DNA from: JAGTVG01 sp964389805
GTDB lineage: Bacteria > Bacteroidota > Bacteroidia > Cytophagales > Cyclobacteriaceae
Assembly (NCBI GenBank): GCA_964389805.1
Contig: CAYMFU010000307.1
Span: forward strand, 1 to 14,567
Length of the DNA stretch: 14,567 nt
Reading direction: 5' to 3'
The translations under genes and the position numbers were made by a program. Below the pieces are notes generated by a model. It did no database searches. It was not told the DNA's origin and was given only the letters and a program-made list of their open reading frames with translations. Of the stretch, positions 6,252 to 13,583 are shown piece after piece (the first letter of the stretch is position 1; each line of letters starts with the position of its first letter).

Positions 6252-6782
6252 ATGAAAACATATATTATTTTATTCTCACTTTTATTGGTAGGGAAAATAG
6301 GTTTTGGCCAAAGTCAGGCCATAATGGAATTTCATGATAAATATAAGGATAACGGCAAATACCTTGCAGTGCGAATCGATGGTGGCATCCTGAACATGCT
6401 CTCAGGGATAAAGACCAATGATGAGGAAGCACAGGAAATGTTGAACGCTATGAGTAAAATTGATGCAATTAATGTACATTCCATTGACCGTGATGAAGAT
6501 GAGTTTGCCGAATCTGATATTGAAAAGTTTAAAAAGAACGTTCAGAAGGATAAATATGATGAGCTTATGATTGTAAGAGATGGTGACACAGACGTGGATT
6601 TCCTTATTAAAGAAAAAAAAGGAAAAATCAGTGATCTTTTACTTGTAGTGGATGAGCCGGATGAGTTTATCATAGTTAACATAAGTGGGGAGATTGACCT
6701 TAAGACAATAGCTAAAATAGTGGATAACCTTGATCTGAAAGGATCTCATCACATGGAGAAGTTGGAAGAAAAACAAAACTGA
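6252..6782 (+). CDS. exported DUF4252 domain protein, second copy
   Basis: A 176-residue paralogue of the preceding gene, with a signal peptide (about 1-19, ending KIGFG before QSQ). Shared segments include YDELMIVRDGDTDVDFLIKE, GKISDLLLVV and IAKIVDNLDLKGSHHMEKL, which align with the same regions of the first copy at modest identity, so the duplication is not recent. It is rich in Asp, Glu and Lys, with no catalytic motif or lipobox. It is the last gene of the sigma unit: a strong terminator begins 20 bp after its stop. Function unknown. Two divergent copies in one unit suggest a paired or partly specialised role, which is inference. Confidence 0.84.
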   Translation: MKTYIILFSLLLVGKIGFGQSQAIMEFHDKYKDNGKYLAVRIDGGILNMLSGIKTNDEEAQEMLNAMSKIDAINVHSIDRDEDEFAESDIEKFKKNVQKDKYDELMIVRDGDTDVDFLIKEKKGKISDLLLVVDEPDEFIIVNISGEIDLKTIAKIVDNLDLKGSHHMEKLEEKQN

Positions 6783-6802
6783 AATTAATTTATACATCTT
6801 TT

Positions 6803-6834
6803 AAAGGCCTGGAATATACTCCGGGCTTTTTTTT
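6803..6834 (+). terminator. intrinsic terminator of the sigma / DUF4252 operon
   Basis: AAAGGCCTGGA (6803-6813), a 6-nt loop ATATAC and TCCGGGCTTTT (6820-6830) form an 11-bp stem with two G-U pairs, within a run of eight T (6827-6834). It lies 20 bp after the last gene of the unit and separates it from the transporter operon. Confidence 0.88.
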
Positions 6835-6837
6835 GTA

Positions 6838-6856
6838 TTGTTTATTCAATAAACAA
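6838..6856. repeat. 19-bp perfect palindrome upstream of the transporter operon, possible operator
   Basis: TTGTTTATT, a central C, and AATAAACAA form a perfect inverted repeat, immediately after the terminator and 41 bp before the transporter start codon. A one-base spacer is too small for a stable RNA loop, so a dimeric DNA-binding regulator is more likely than a hairpin role. No regulator gene adjoins it, and no convincing TAnnTTTG promoter was found between it and the start. Confidence 0.5.
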
Positions 6857-6897
6857 AATTGCCATTGTCTTAATATTCCGGCATTTTAACAGATCTT

Positions 6898-7809
6898 ATG
6901 CAGGAAGATCTGTTAAGTCAAATAAACCTGAATTTCAGCCCGGAGAGTTTAATTGTTCTCAATATTATTCTCGGATTTGTTATGTTTGGTGTTGCACTTG
7001 AACTAAAGATGCAACATTTTAAAGAATTGATCAGAGCTCCAAAATCATATCTTGTTGGCTTAAACTCCCAGTTTATATTATTGCCTGGAATCACTTTTAT
7101 TTTAATACTTATACTAGATCCCTCACCTGGATTAGCCTTAGGGATGATACTTGTTTCTGCTTGCCCTGGCGGAAATATATCCAATTTCTTCTCGTCCCTG
7201 TCGAAAGTTAACATAGCTCTATCTGTAAGTTTAACTGCTGTATCAACTTTATTAGCTACTATAATGACACCCCTTAATTTTAGTTTATGGGCAGGATTAT
7301 ATCTGGGTACTAAGAATGCAACAGAATCTATAAGCCTGAATACGTCTGACCTGTTTTTAAATATTCTACTACTCCTTGGCCTTCCGGTGGCTCTGGGGAT
7401 GTACTTTTCATCACGATTTCCTCAAATTACCAGTAAAATTTTAAATCCAATTAAAAAAGCATCGATGGTAATTTTTATTTTATTTGTTATTGTTGCATTT
7501 TCGAATAATTATGAGATTTTTATAGATTATATTCAGCTGGTAATTGTTGTTGTTTTCCTGCATAATTCAATTGCCATTATTACTGGATATTACTATGGAA
7601 AGATTTTGGGACTATCTACTATTGACAGTAGAACGATTGCAATAGAAACTGGAATTCAGAATTCCGGATTGGGATTAATAATAATTTTCACATTCATGGA
7701 AGGAAATGGAAGTATGGCAATTGTTGCTGCCTGGTGGGGTATCTGGCATATTATTATCGGTTTTTTCCTTGCATTCTTATGGTCAAAACCAATCAGTACT
7801 TACGCTTAA
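6898..7809 (+). CDS. BASS-family sodium-dependent symporter (bile acid:Na+ symporter superfamily)
   Basis: A 303-residue inner-membrane protein with about nine or ten hydrophobic helices, typical of SBF/BASS transporters. Residues corresponding to the sodium sites of the crystallised bacterial homologue are present: Q58 in LNSQF, S95/N96 in CPGGNISN, S109 and T113 in ALSVSLTAVST, and E250 and Q254 in the ETGIQNSGL motif. It should couple sodium entry to uptake of an organic anion. The substrate is not readable from sequence: bile acids are only the family name, and bacterial members carry keto acids, pantoate and other anions. The next gene begins directly after its stop codon, so the two are almost surely one transcript. 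A 19-bp palindrome lies 41 bp upstream. Confidence 0.9.
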   Translation: MQEDLLSQINLNFSPESLIVLNIILGFVMFGVALELKMQHFKELIRAPKSYLVGLNSQFILLPGITFILILILDPSPGLALGMILVSACPGGNISNFFSSLSKVNIALSVSLTAVSTLLATIMTPLNFSLWAGLYLGTKNATESISLNTSDLFLNILLLLGLPVALGMYFSSRFPQITSKILNPIKKASMVIFILFVIVAFSNNYEIFIDYIQLVIVVVFLHNSIAIITGYYYGKILGLSTIDSRTIAIETGIQNSGLGLIIIFTFMEGNGSMAIVAAWWGIWHIIIGFFLAFLWSKPISTYA

Positions 7810-9168
7810 ATGAAAGGATTTTATAAATTATTTCATAGGCCTGGACTTGTACTTCTGAAAAAATGGATACAATTAGCTTTATTGGTATATTTCAGACGTA
7901 TTAAAGTAGTAGGCAGGGAAAATGTACCAGTTGGAATACCTGTCATTTTTGCACCCAACCACCAGTATGCTTTTATGGACGCCTTGTTAATTGTCCTTGT
8001 TACCCGAAAAATACCATATTTTCTCGTCAGAGCTGACATTTTTAAAAAATCTTTCTTCAGCTTTCTGTTAAGAACTTTAAAGATGATGCCGGTATACAGG
8101 CACAGAGATAGCGTGGATGTTATCTCTAAAAATGAAGAAACATTCAGTAAATGTGTTGATATTTTAAAAAGAGCAGAGCATTTGACCATCTTTCCTGAAG
8201 GAAACCATAGCAAGATCAGAAAGATAAGGCCTATCAGGAAGGGTTTATTAAGAATTGGATTCAGAACTATAAATGAAAACACCGACAGCAAAGACCTTGT
8301 TATCATTCCAGTAGGAATAAATTACGATGACCATTCTAAATTCCAAAGTGATATTTTAATAAAATTCGGTAAGCCAATAACTCTTAATGATTACAATGAG
8401 CTTTATAAAGAAAACCAGGCAAAAGCATTTAGCGATGTATCAGCAAAGATATACTCCGACCTTGTTGAATTAACAGTAAATATTCAGCATACGGAAAGCT
8501 ATAAGTTCTACGAGAGTGTATTAAAGATATATACCCCACATTTTATGCGTCGTATAAAATTAAAATACCGGAATTTACTTAACAGATTCGAGGCTTATAA
8601 AAAGATTATTGCTGGATTAGATGATTGGAAGGAAAAAGATCCTCAGGAATTTAAGGCACTTGAAACCAAAAACAACAAGTTCTTCAGACAGCAGATCAGA
8701 TCAGAATTTGATCCGGTATGCCTGGGAAATTTCTTTGATTCCAGGTTACAAAGATTTTTTAATTATTTATTACTCGTTATTTTCTGGCCTATTTACATGT
8801 ATGGCCTCCTGAACAATCTATTAGCCATATCCTTGCCCTATTTTATAGGTAAAGCTGCTGTTAAAGATGATCATTTCTTAAGTTCGGTAAAACTAGCTAT
8901 AGGCTTATTGTCGTTTCCGATAACTTATATTATACAGGCTATTGTATTTTATCAGTTTTTCCCGAACGGATGGTATGTAACCTGGTATATTTTATCCATT
9001 ATTATTACCGGGGTACTGGCAAAGATTTACCAGAACTGGATCCATAAATTCTGGGAAATGTTAAAAATACGCCTGTTAATGATGAATCGTAAACGTGCTT
9101 TTGTTCAGATAAAAGTAAGCTATAACGATCTTATCAAAACTTTAGATGATAATATTGAAGTTGAATAA
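7810..9168 (+). CDS. PlsC-type (lysophospholipid) acyltransferase with C-terminal membrane helices
   Basis: A 452-residue protein. Residues about 30-215 form a PlsC/LPLAT domain with NHQYAFMD (H51 and D57), KMMPVYRHRD (91-100), FPEGNHS (128-134) and VIIPVGI (164-170), the motifs of acyl-CoA/ACP-dependent glycerolipid acyltransferases. H51 and D57 are separated by five residues, not the four of canonical HX4D. A charged linker (about 220-310) is followed by about three membrane helices (about 317-345, 362-382, 387-406) and a basic tail. Likely role: acylation of a lysophospholipid or similar acceptor at the inner membrane. The protein is longer than plain PlsC (about 240 residues) because of the added C-terminal half. 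The start ATG directly follows the transporter stop. The acceptor substrate is unknown. Confidence 0.86.
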   Translation: MKGFYKLFHRPGLVLLKKWIQLALLVYFRRIKVVGRENVPVGIPVIFAPNHQYAFMDALLIVLVTRKIPYFLVRADIFKKSFFSFLLRTLKMMPVYRHRDSVDVISKNEETFSKCVDILKRAEHLTIFPEGNHSKIRKIRPIRKGLLRIGFRTINENTDSKDLVIIPVGINYDDHSKFQSDILIKFGKPITLNDYNELYKENQAKAFSDVSAKIYSDLVELTVNIQHTESYKFYESVLKIYTPHFMRRIKLKYRNLLNRFEAYKKIIAGLDDWKEKDPQEFKALETKNNKFFRQQIRSEFDPVCLGNFFDSRLQRFFNYLLLVIFWPIYMYGLLNNLLAISLPYFIGKAAVKDDHFLSSVKLAIGLLSFPITYIIQAIVFYQFFPNGWYVTWYILSIIITGVLAKIYQNWIHKFWEMLKIRLLMMNRKRAFVQIKVSYNDLIKTLDDNIEVE

Positions 9169-9289
9169 ATCGTACTCAGTATATCATTAGTGCAGATCAT
9201 TCTACTATAATACTTATAGGAAATCCCTCTTATATTATACGATTATGAATTACTGATAATAATCACATAAATTTTCCAACTCATTCGCT

Positions 9290-9297
9290 TATCTTGC
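9290..9297 (+). promoter_or_regulatory. possible -7 element of the class V aminotransferase gene
   Basis: TATCTTGC lies 19 bp before the start codon and resembles the frequent Bacteroidota -7 sequence TATCTTTGC with one T missing. No clear TTTG was found at the right distance upstream. The rest of the gap 9169-9289 holds no gene, only AT-rich sequence with a weak TATAATA/TATTATA inverted repeat (9206-9239) and no terminator with a T run. Confidence 0.3.
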
Positions 9298-9316
9298 ATT
9301 CTAAAATTATAAATGT

Positions 9317-10810
9317 ATGGATGGTATTAAACAAGAGGTGGATCTGGAAAAGTATTTTGAGAAATTCAGAAATAAAATTATTGGGATCGACTCATATATT
9401 GAAACACCTTATGGAAATAAAAAAATCATATATGCTGATTGGATAGCAAGTGGACGATTGTATAAGCCAATTGAGGATAAATTAACAAACGACTTTGGCC
9501 CTATGGTAGGTAATACGCATTCAGAAGCCAGTGAAACAGGGACATTGATGACCAAAGCCTATCATTTTGCTCAACAGATAATTAAAAAACATGTGAATGC
9601 AAATGAGGAAGATGTGATTATAACCTCAGCTACTGGAATGACCGGAGTCATTTGTAAATTTCAAAGAATACTGGGATTGAAAATTCCAGAAAAAATTGAA
9701 AAATTCTGTAACATACCTGATGCCGAAAGACCGGTGGTATTTATTACACATCTTGAACACCATTCCAATCATACTTCATGGCTGGAAACCATTGCTGATG
9801 TGGTAGTACTCGAGCCTACGAAAGAATTGCTGGTTGATCCCGATAATTTGAGAAAAGAAATTGAAAAATATAAGGATAGAAAGTTGAAAATAGGTGCATT
9901 CTCGGCGTGCTCAAATGTTACCGGATATATGCCTCCAATTAATGAATTATCGAAAATTATGCATCAGAATGGCGGGTATAGTTTTATAGATTATGCTGCA
10001 TCAGCTCCATATGTGAAGATCGATATGCACCCGGAAGATCCGGAAATGAGACTCGATGCTATATATTTTTCTCCCCATAAGTTTTTGGGAGGTCCCGGTA
10101 GTACTGGTGTATTGGTATTTAACAAAAAATTGTATAAGAACAGAATTCCAGACCATCCGGGAGGAGGAACAGTTAACTGGACCAATAGATGGAATGAGTA
10201 CAGTTATGTAAATGATGTAGAGGCTCGGGAAGATGGGGGTACACCAGGTTTTATGCAGGGATTCAGGATTGCCTTAAGTATAGAACTAAAGGAGCAAATG
10301 GGTGTTGAAAATATTGAAAAAAGAAAAAAGCAGCTGCTGGATAAAGCTTTTAAGGAATTACAGGGAATAAAAGGATTGAAAATACTGGCAGAAAATGTTA
10401 AAGATAGGTTGGGGGTAATATCCTTTTACATAGATGGGATACATCATAATTTGTTGACCAGATTATTAAATGATCTCTATGGCATTCAAGTGCGGGGTGG
10501 TTGTTCTTGTGCTGGTACATATGGGCATTTTTTATTAAATGTGGATTATGACCAGTCACATTCAATTACAGAACATATAGATCATGGGGATTTCTCTTTA
10601 AAACCTGGTTGGGTGAGATTAAGCATTCATCCTACTATGACAGATGATGAACTTTCAGAGATCTTATTTGCACTAAAGGAAATCAGTGAGAATATTGAGA
10701 CGTATAAACAACAATACCGGATTAATAAGTCCACCAATGAATTTCATCATGATAAATATGAAAAGGACTATGATGCAATCATTAATAATTGGTTTGTTTC
10801 GGGATTATAA
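9317..10810 (+). CDS. class V aminotransferase-fold PLP enzyme (cysteine desulfurase-like)
   Basis: A 497-residue cytoplasmic fold-type I PLP enzyme. D225 in SFIDYAASAP should contact the PLP pyridine nitrogen. K255 in FSPHKFLGGPGSTG is the Schiff-base lysine. The THLEHHSNH segment (144-152) matches the region where SufS/IscS-like enzymes place a histidine over the cofactor. RGGCSCAGTYGH (393-404) lies where desulfurases carry their catalytic cysteine, here as a pair, C396 and C398. The family includes cysteine desulfurases, selenocysteine lyases and many uncharacterised enzymes. At 497 residues it is about 90 longer than SufS, so a desulfurase label would be premature. It stands alone, with no suf or isc genes near. 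A short out-of-frame ATG at 9313 overlaps the start; the chosen ATG gives the conserved N-terminus. Confidence 0.88.
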   Translation: MDGIKQEVDLEKYFEKFRNKIIGIDSYIETPYGNKKIIYADWIASGRLYKPIEDKLTNDFGPMVGNTHSEASETGTLMTKAYHFAQQIIKKHVNANEEDVIITSATGMTGVICKFQRILGLKIPEKIEKFCNIPDAERPVVFITHLEHHSNHTSWLETIADVVVLEPTKELLVDPDNLRKEIEKYKDRKLKIGAFSACSNVTGYMPPINELSKIMHQNGGYSFIDYAASAPYVKIDMHPEDPEMRLDAIYFSPHKFLGGPGSTGVLVFNKKLYKNRIPDHPGGGTVNWTNRWNEYSYVNDVEAREDGGTPGFMQGFRIALSIELKEQMGVENIEKRKKQLLDKAFKELQGIKGLKILAENVKDRLGVISFYIDGIHHNLLTRLLNDLYGIQVRGGCSCAGTYGHFLLNVDYDQSHSITEHIDHGDFSLKPGWVRLSIHPTMTDDELSEILFALKEISENIETYKQQYRINKSTNEFHHDKYEKDYDAIINNWFVSGL

Positions 10811-11143
10811 ATATATTTTCCAGTTCTATTCATACCGGTCAGATTGCATTCTGGACTAAAATGATTAAAAACTTAGATCTTGGCTTTTACACTGATATTG
10901 ATCTCAACCAGAAAAACTTGCCCGATTAATTTGTTGCCGTGTTTGTCACCTGAACGTCAAAGTATTTATATCCTTAAAACATTTGAGCTGTAATACGTTT
11001 TTAATATTAGGTGATAAATGATATAGAAACCCTAATCGTTATCAATTATTTCCCGGGATTATTTGTGGTAATAGTTTTAGGTGGTTAGTTATATGGTTGT
11101 AAAAACTGCAAATCCCGGGATTTTTTTTCAAGTATGAATAACC
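10811..11143. other. 333-bp intergenic region, possible structured RNA or long 3' UTR
   Basis: No convincing protein gene lies here. A 22-codon frame at 10861-10929 is open but unsupported. The second half carries possible RNA stems on the plus strand: ATTAGG (11006-11011) with CCTAAT (11031-11036), and TGATAA (11012-11017) with TTATCA (11039-11044). Their order is interleaved, so they are alternatives or a tight pseudoknot. They are followed by the long hairpin and U8 run at 11051-11128. No clear promoter for a separate RNA was found; AACATTTG at 10979-10986 is one base off TAnnTTTG. It may be an independent small RNA or the 3' UTR of the upstream enzyme gene. Confidence 0.45.
11051..11128 (+). 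terminator. long-range hairpin with U8 run, terminator on the plus strand
   Basis: TCCCGGGATTATTTG (11051-11065) can pair with CAAATCCCGGGA (11109-11120), leaving a 2-nt bulge. Inside it AGTTTT (11073-11078) can pair with AAAACT (11102-11107). Eight T follow (11121-11128). The 3' copy alone can also fold as AAATC-CCGG-GATTT before the T run. The polarity fits termination of plus-strand transcripts from the class V enzyme gene or from an RNA gene within the gap. It faces the convergent propeller gene 16 bp away, which shows no better terminator of its own on the minus strand. Confidence 0.62.
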
Positions 11144-12253
11144 TCAGTCCATCCACTCCGCAATAAAAAGATTGGTATCCCTTGTCCCTCCATTATTTCG
11201 ATTTGAAGAGAAAACCAGGTATTTTCCATTATTAGAAAACACGGGAAAGGCGTCGAAAATTCCATCAGTAGTTATTTGTTCCATCCCTGAGCCATCTGTA
11301 TTGATCATATATAAATTAAAAGGGAAACCTCTTTGACTTGTGTGGTTGGAGGCAAATATCACTTTTTCGCCAGATGGGTAGAAGAATGGACACCAGTTTG
11401 CTTGTCCAAGATTCGTGATTTGTTTTAGTTCTGTACCATCGGTATTACAGATAAATAATTCCATTTCAGTTGGCTTCACAAGACCTTCTTCCAATAATTG
11501 TTTGTATTCATCGATGGCTTCCTGTGTTTTCGGACGGGAGGCCCTGAAAATTAGTTTTGAACCATCAGGAGAGAAGAATGCGCCTCCGTCATATCCCAAT
11601 TCATCAGTAATTTGAGTCACATCTGTTCCATCCAGATTCATTGTATAAAGTTCAAGATCTCCAGTTCTTATGGATGTGAATACAATTTTATCCCCTTTTG
11701 GACTTACGGTAGCTTCGGCATCGTATCCGGGCTCATCAGTAAGTTGCTGTAGAATATTTCCATTTAGATCAGCGATATATATGTCAAAATCACTATAGAT
11801 TGGCCAAACATATTTCCCGTCTGTTCTTGGTTCGGGTTTCGGAGGACAGTTATTGTCACCACCATGTGTTGATGCATATACAATCAGGCTATCACCCGGC
11901 AAGAAATATGAACATGTAGTTCTGCCTAAACCTGTGCTCACCATCAATGGTTTATTATTGATTATGTCATCAGTTTGCCAGTTAAAATAATATATCTGAT
12001 CACATTGGTCTCCCCACTTTGGGTTTGTCACTTGAAAAACCAGCTTCGAGTCATCGAAGCTCCAGTAAGCCTCAGCATTATCTCCGCCAAAGGTCAGTTG
12101 ACGAAGATGTTTGAAATGACGCTCCCCTTCAAGAATTAATGTATCTGCATTATTATCAGACAGGGAGGTTGTGCTTTTAGGATTTGACTTCTTTTGAGAG
12201 CACGCTCCCATAAAAAATACTAAAATGAAAATTAAGCTTAAATAACGGTTCAT
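11144..12253 (-). CDS. PD40 (TolB-like) beta-propeller lipoprotein
   Basis: A 369-residue protein with a lipoprotein signal peptide (hydrophobic 4-15, then MGAC with C18 as the probable lipid-modified cysteine). It is therefore likely envelope-anchored on the periplasmic side or the cell surface. The mature part is made of PD40/WD40-like repeats. Typical blades are VSPKGDKIVFTSIRTGDLELY, FSPDGSKLIFRAS, YPSGEKVIFASN and FSNNGKYLVFSSNR, each followed by a MNLDGTDVTQIT-like strand, as in TolB and the N-terminal propeller of S9 and tricorn-type peptidases. No peptidase domain is attached, so a binding or scaffolding role is likely; ligand unknown. It is too short for TolB itself, lacks the TolB N-terminal domain and is not next to tol-pal genes. 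It diverges from the M28 peptidase gene, with 79 bp between starts. Confidence 0.88.
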   Translation of the reverse strand: MNRYLSLIFILVFFMGACSQKKSNPKSTTSLSDNNADTLILEGERHFKHLRQLTFGGDNAEAYWSFDDSKLVFQVTNPKWGDQCDQIYYFNWQTDDIINNKPLMVSTGLGRTTCSYFLPGDSLIVYASTHGGDNNCPPKPEPRTDGKYVWPIYSDFDIYIADLNGNILQQLTDEPGYDAEATVSPKGDKIVFTSIRTGDLELYTMNLDGTDVTQITDELGYDGGAFFSPDGSKLIFRASRPKTQEAIDEYKQLLEEGLVKPTEMELFICNTDGTELKQITNLGQANWCPFFYPSGEKVIFASNHTSQRGFPFNLYMINTDGSGMEQITTDGIFDAFPVFSNNGKYLVFSSNRNNGGTRDTNLFIAEWMD

Positions 12254-12298
12254 TAGAATAAAAGTAATATACTGTTAATAAAATCTAACTCTATTATA

Positions 12299-12306
12299 TA
12301 CATTTG
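12299..12306 (+). promoter_or_regulatory. probable -7 promoter element of the peptidase operon
   Basis: TACATTTG matches the Bacteroidota -7 consensus TAnnTTTG exactly and lies 26 bp before the peptidase start codon, a normal distance. A clear TTTG is missing 19-21 bp upstream; the nearest similar bases are TGTT at 12273-12276. No equally good element was found for the divergent lipoprotein gene, whose best match, TACTTTTA, is only 5 bp from its ATG. Confidence 0.5.
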
Positions 12307-12332
12307 TCCTATTCAAAAACAAAACATAACGT

Positions 12333-13577
12333 ATGAAGATGGACAAAAATATAAACTTCTTGTTTTTAAGCCTTGTTTTTTTTATATATTTAACTGGATG
12401 TGAACAAACAGACAAACAGAATTCAGCGATAAATTCATTGCAAAATGACATCGACTTTCTGGCTAGTGATCAATTGGAAGGCCGTGAGACCGGAAGCGAA
12501 GGAGCAGTGCAAGCTGCCAAATTCCTGGCTAAAAGATTTAAGGAGATTGGGCTTGAACCCAAAGGGACGGATGGTTATTTTCAGGAATTCAGTTTTTCTC
12601 CAAGGAAAAATCCTCATGCTGCACCTAGTGATGATTCCCTTAAAATTACTGCACGCAATGTAATCGGATTTATTGATAACAAAGCTCGCAATACAATTAT
12701 CCTGGGGGCTCATTTTGACCATCTTGGATATGGTGATGAAAATTCATTATATAAAGGAGACTCTTCGATTCATAATGGAGCTGATGATAACGCCAGTGGA
12801 GTAGCGGCAATGTTGCTGCTGGCAGAGGAACTTTTAGAAAGGAATATTAACAATAATTATTTATTTATTGGCTTTTCAGGAGAGGAAAAAGGATTATTTG
12901 GCTCGAATTACTATAGCAAGAATGCTACAATTGATCTGGAAAAGGTTAATTACATGATCAATATGGATATGGTGGGCCGTCTTAATGAAGAAAACGCACT
13001 CGCGATAAATGGTACAGGTACTTCACCATCATGGAATGAAATAGTGGATGATATTGGTATTGATACCCTAAAATTGATAACCAGTGAATCTGGTATAGGA
13101 CCTAGCGACCATACTTCCTTTTACCTTAAAGACATACCGGTATTACATTTTTTTACTGGGCAGCATGAAGACTATCATAAACCATCCGACGATACGGATA
13201 AAATAAACTATGAAGGAATATATGTAGTCACAGCATATATCGATTCCCTTATTACCAGGTTAGATGAAAATGAGAAACTTACTTTTACAAAGACCAAAGA
13301 TGAATCTAAAGATACGCCTAGATTTACTGTCACACTTGGAGTTGTGCCGGACTATATGTTTGACGGCAATGGTATGAGAATAGATGGTGTTAGTGAAGAT
13401 AAGCCAGCAATGAAAGCGGGATTGCTTGCTGGTGATATTGTCGTTCAACTCGGGGAGATTGAGGTTACGGATATGATGAGTTATATGAAGGCTTTGTCAG
13501 AATTTAAAAAAGGCGATGCCACAGAAGTCATTGTCAAAAGGGGAGAAGAAAAGTTGACATATCCAATTCAATTTTAG
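12333..13577 (+). CDS. M28-family zinc aminopeptidase lipoprotein with C-terminal PDZ domain
   Basis: A 414-residue protein with a lipoprotein signal (hydrophobic about 8-20, lipobox LTGC, C23). The M28 peptidase domain (about 33-308) shows the full two-zinc set: H127 in GAHFDHLG with D129, bridging D151 in NGADDNASG, E184/E185 in SGEEKG (general base and zinc ligand), D212 in NMDMVGR, and H282 in EDYHKPSDDTD. A PDZ domain follows (about 333-412) with GLLAGDIVVQLGEIEV. Likely role: removal of N-terminal residues from peptides in the envelope, with the PDZ domain binding substrate or a partner. The first of two nearby in-frame ATGs (MKM) was chosen; the signal peptide fits either. A saccharopine dehydrogenase-like gene begins 6 bp after the stop. 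Exact substrates are unknown. Confidence 0.92.
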   Translation: MKMDKNINFLFLSLVFFIYLTGCEQTDKQNSAINSLQNDIDFLASDQLEGRETGSEGAVQAAKFLAKRFKEIGLEPKGTDGYFQEFSFSPRKNPHAAPSDDSLKITARNVIGFIDNKARNTIILGAHFDHLGYGDENSLYKGDSSIHNGADDNASGVAAMLLLAEELLERNINNNYLFIGFSGEEKGLFGSNYYSKNATIDLEKVNYMINMDMVGRLNEENALAINGTGTSPSWNEIVDDIGIDTLKLITSESGIGPSDHTSFYLKDIPVLHFFTGQHEDYHKPSDDTDKINYEGIYVVTAYIDSLITRLDENEKLTFTKTKDESKDTPRFTVTLGVVPDYMFDGNGMRIDGVSEDKPAMKAGLLAGDIVVQLGEIEVTDMMSYMKALSEFKKGDATEVIVKRGEEKLTYPIQF

Positions 13578-13583
13578 AATCAT

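Noticed and set aside
7833..8306. Minus-strand 157-codon frame opposite the acyltransferase
   Set aside because: Antisense shadow of the PlsC domain; the plus-strand motifs NHQYAFMD and FPEGNHS decide the coding strand.
10861..10929. 22-codon plus-strand frame with protein-like composition
   Set aside because: The frame is also open upstream into the previous gene, there is no start signal, repeat or partner structure, and it matches nothing I recognise. It could be a remnant, but chance is enough to explain it.
11144..12253. Identification of the propeller lipoprotein as TolB
   Set aside because: The PD40 repeats fit, but the TolB N-terminal domain and the tol-pal neighbours are absent and the protein has a lipoprotein signal.
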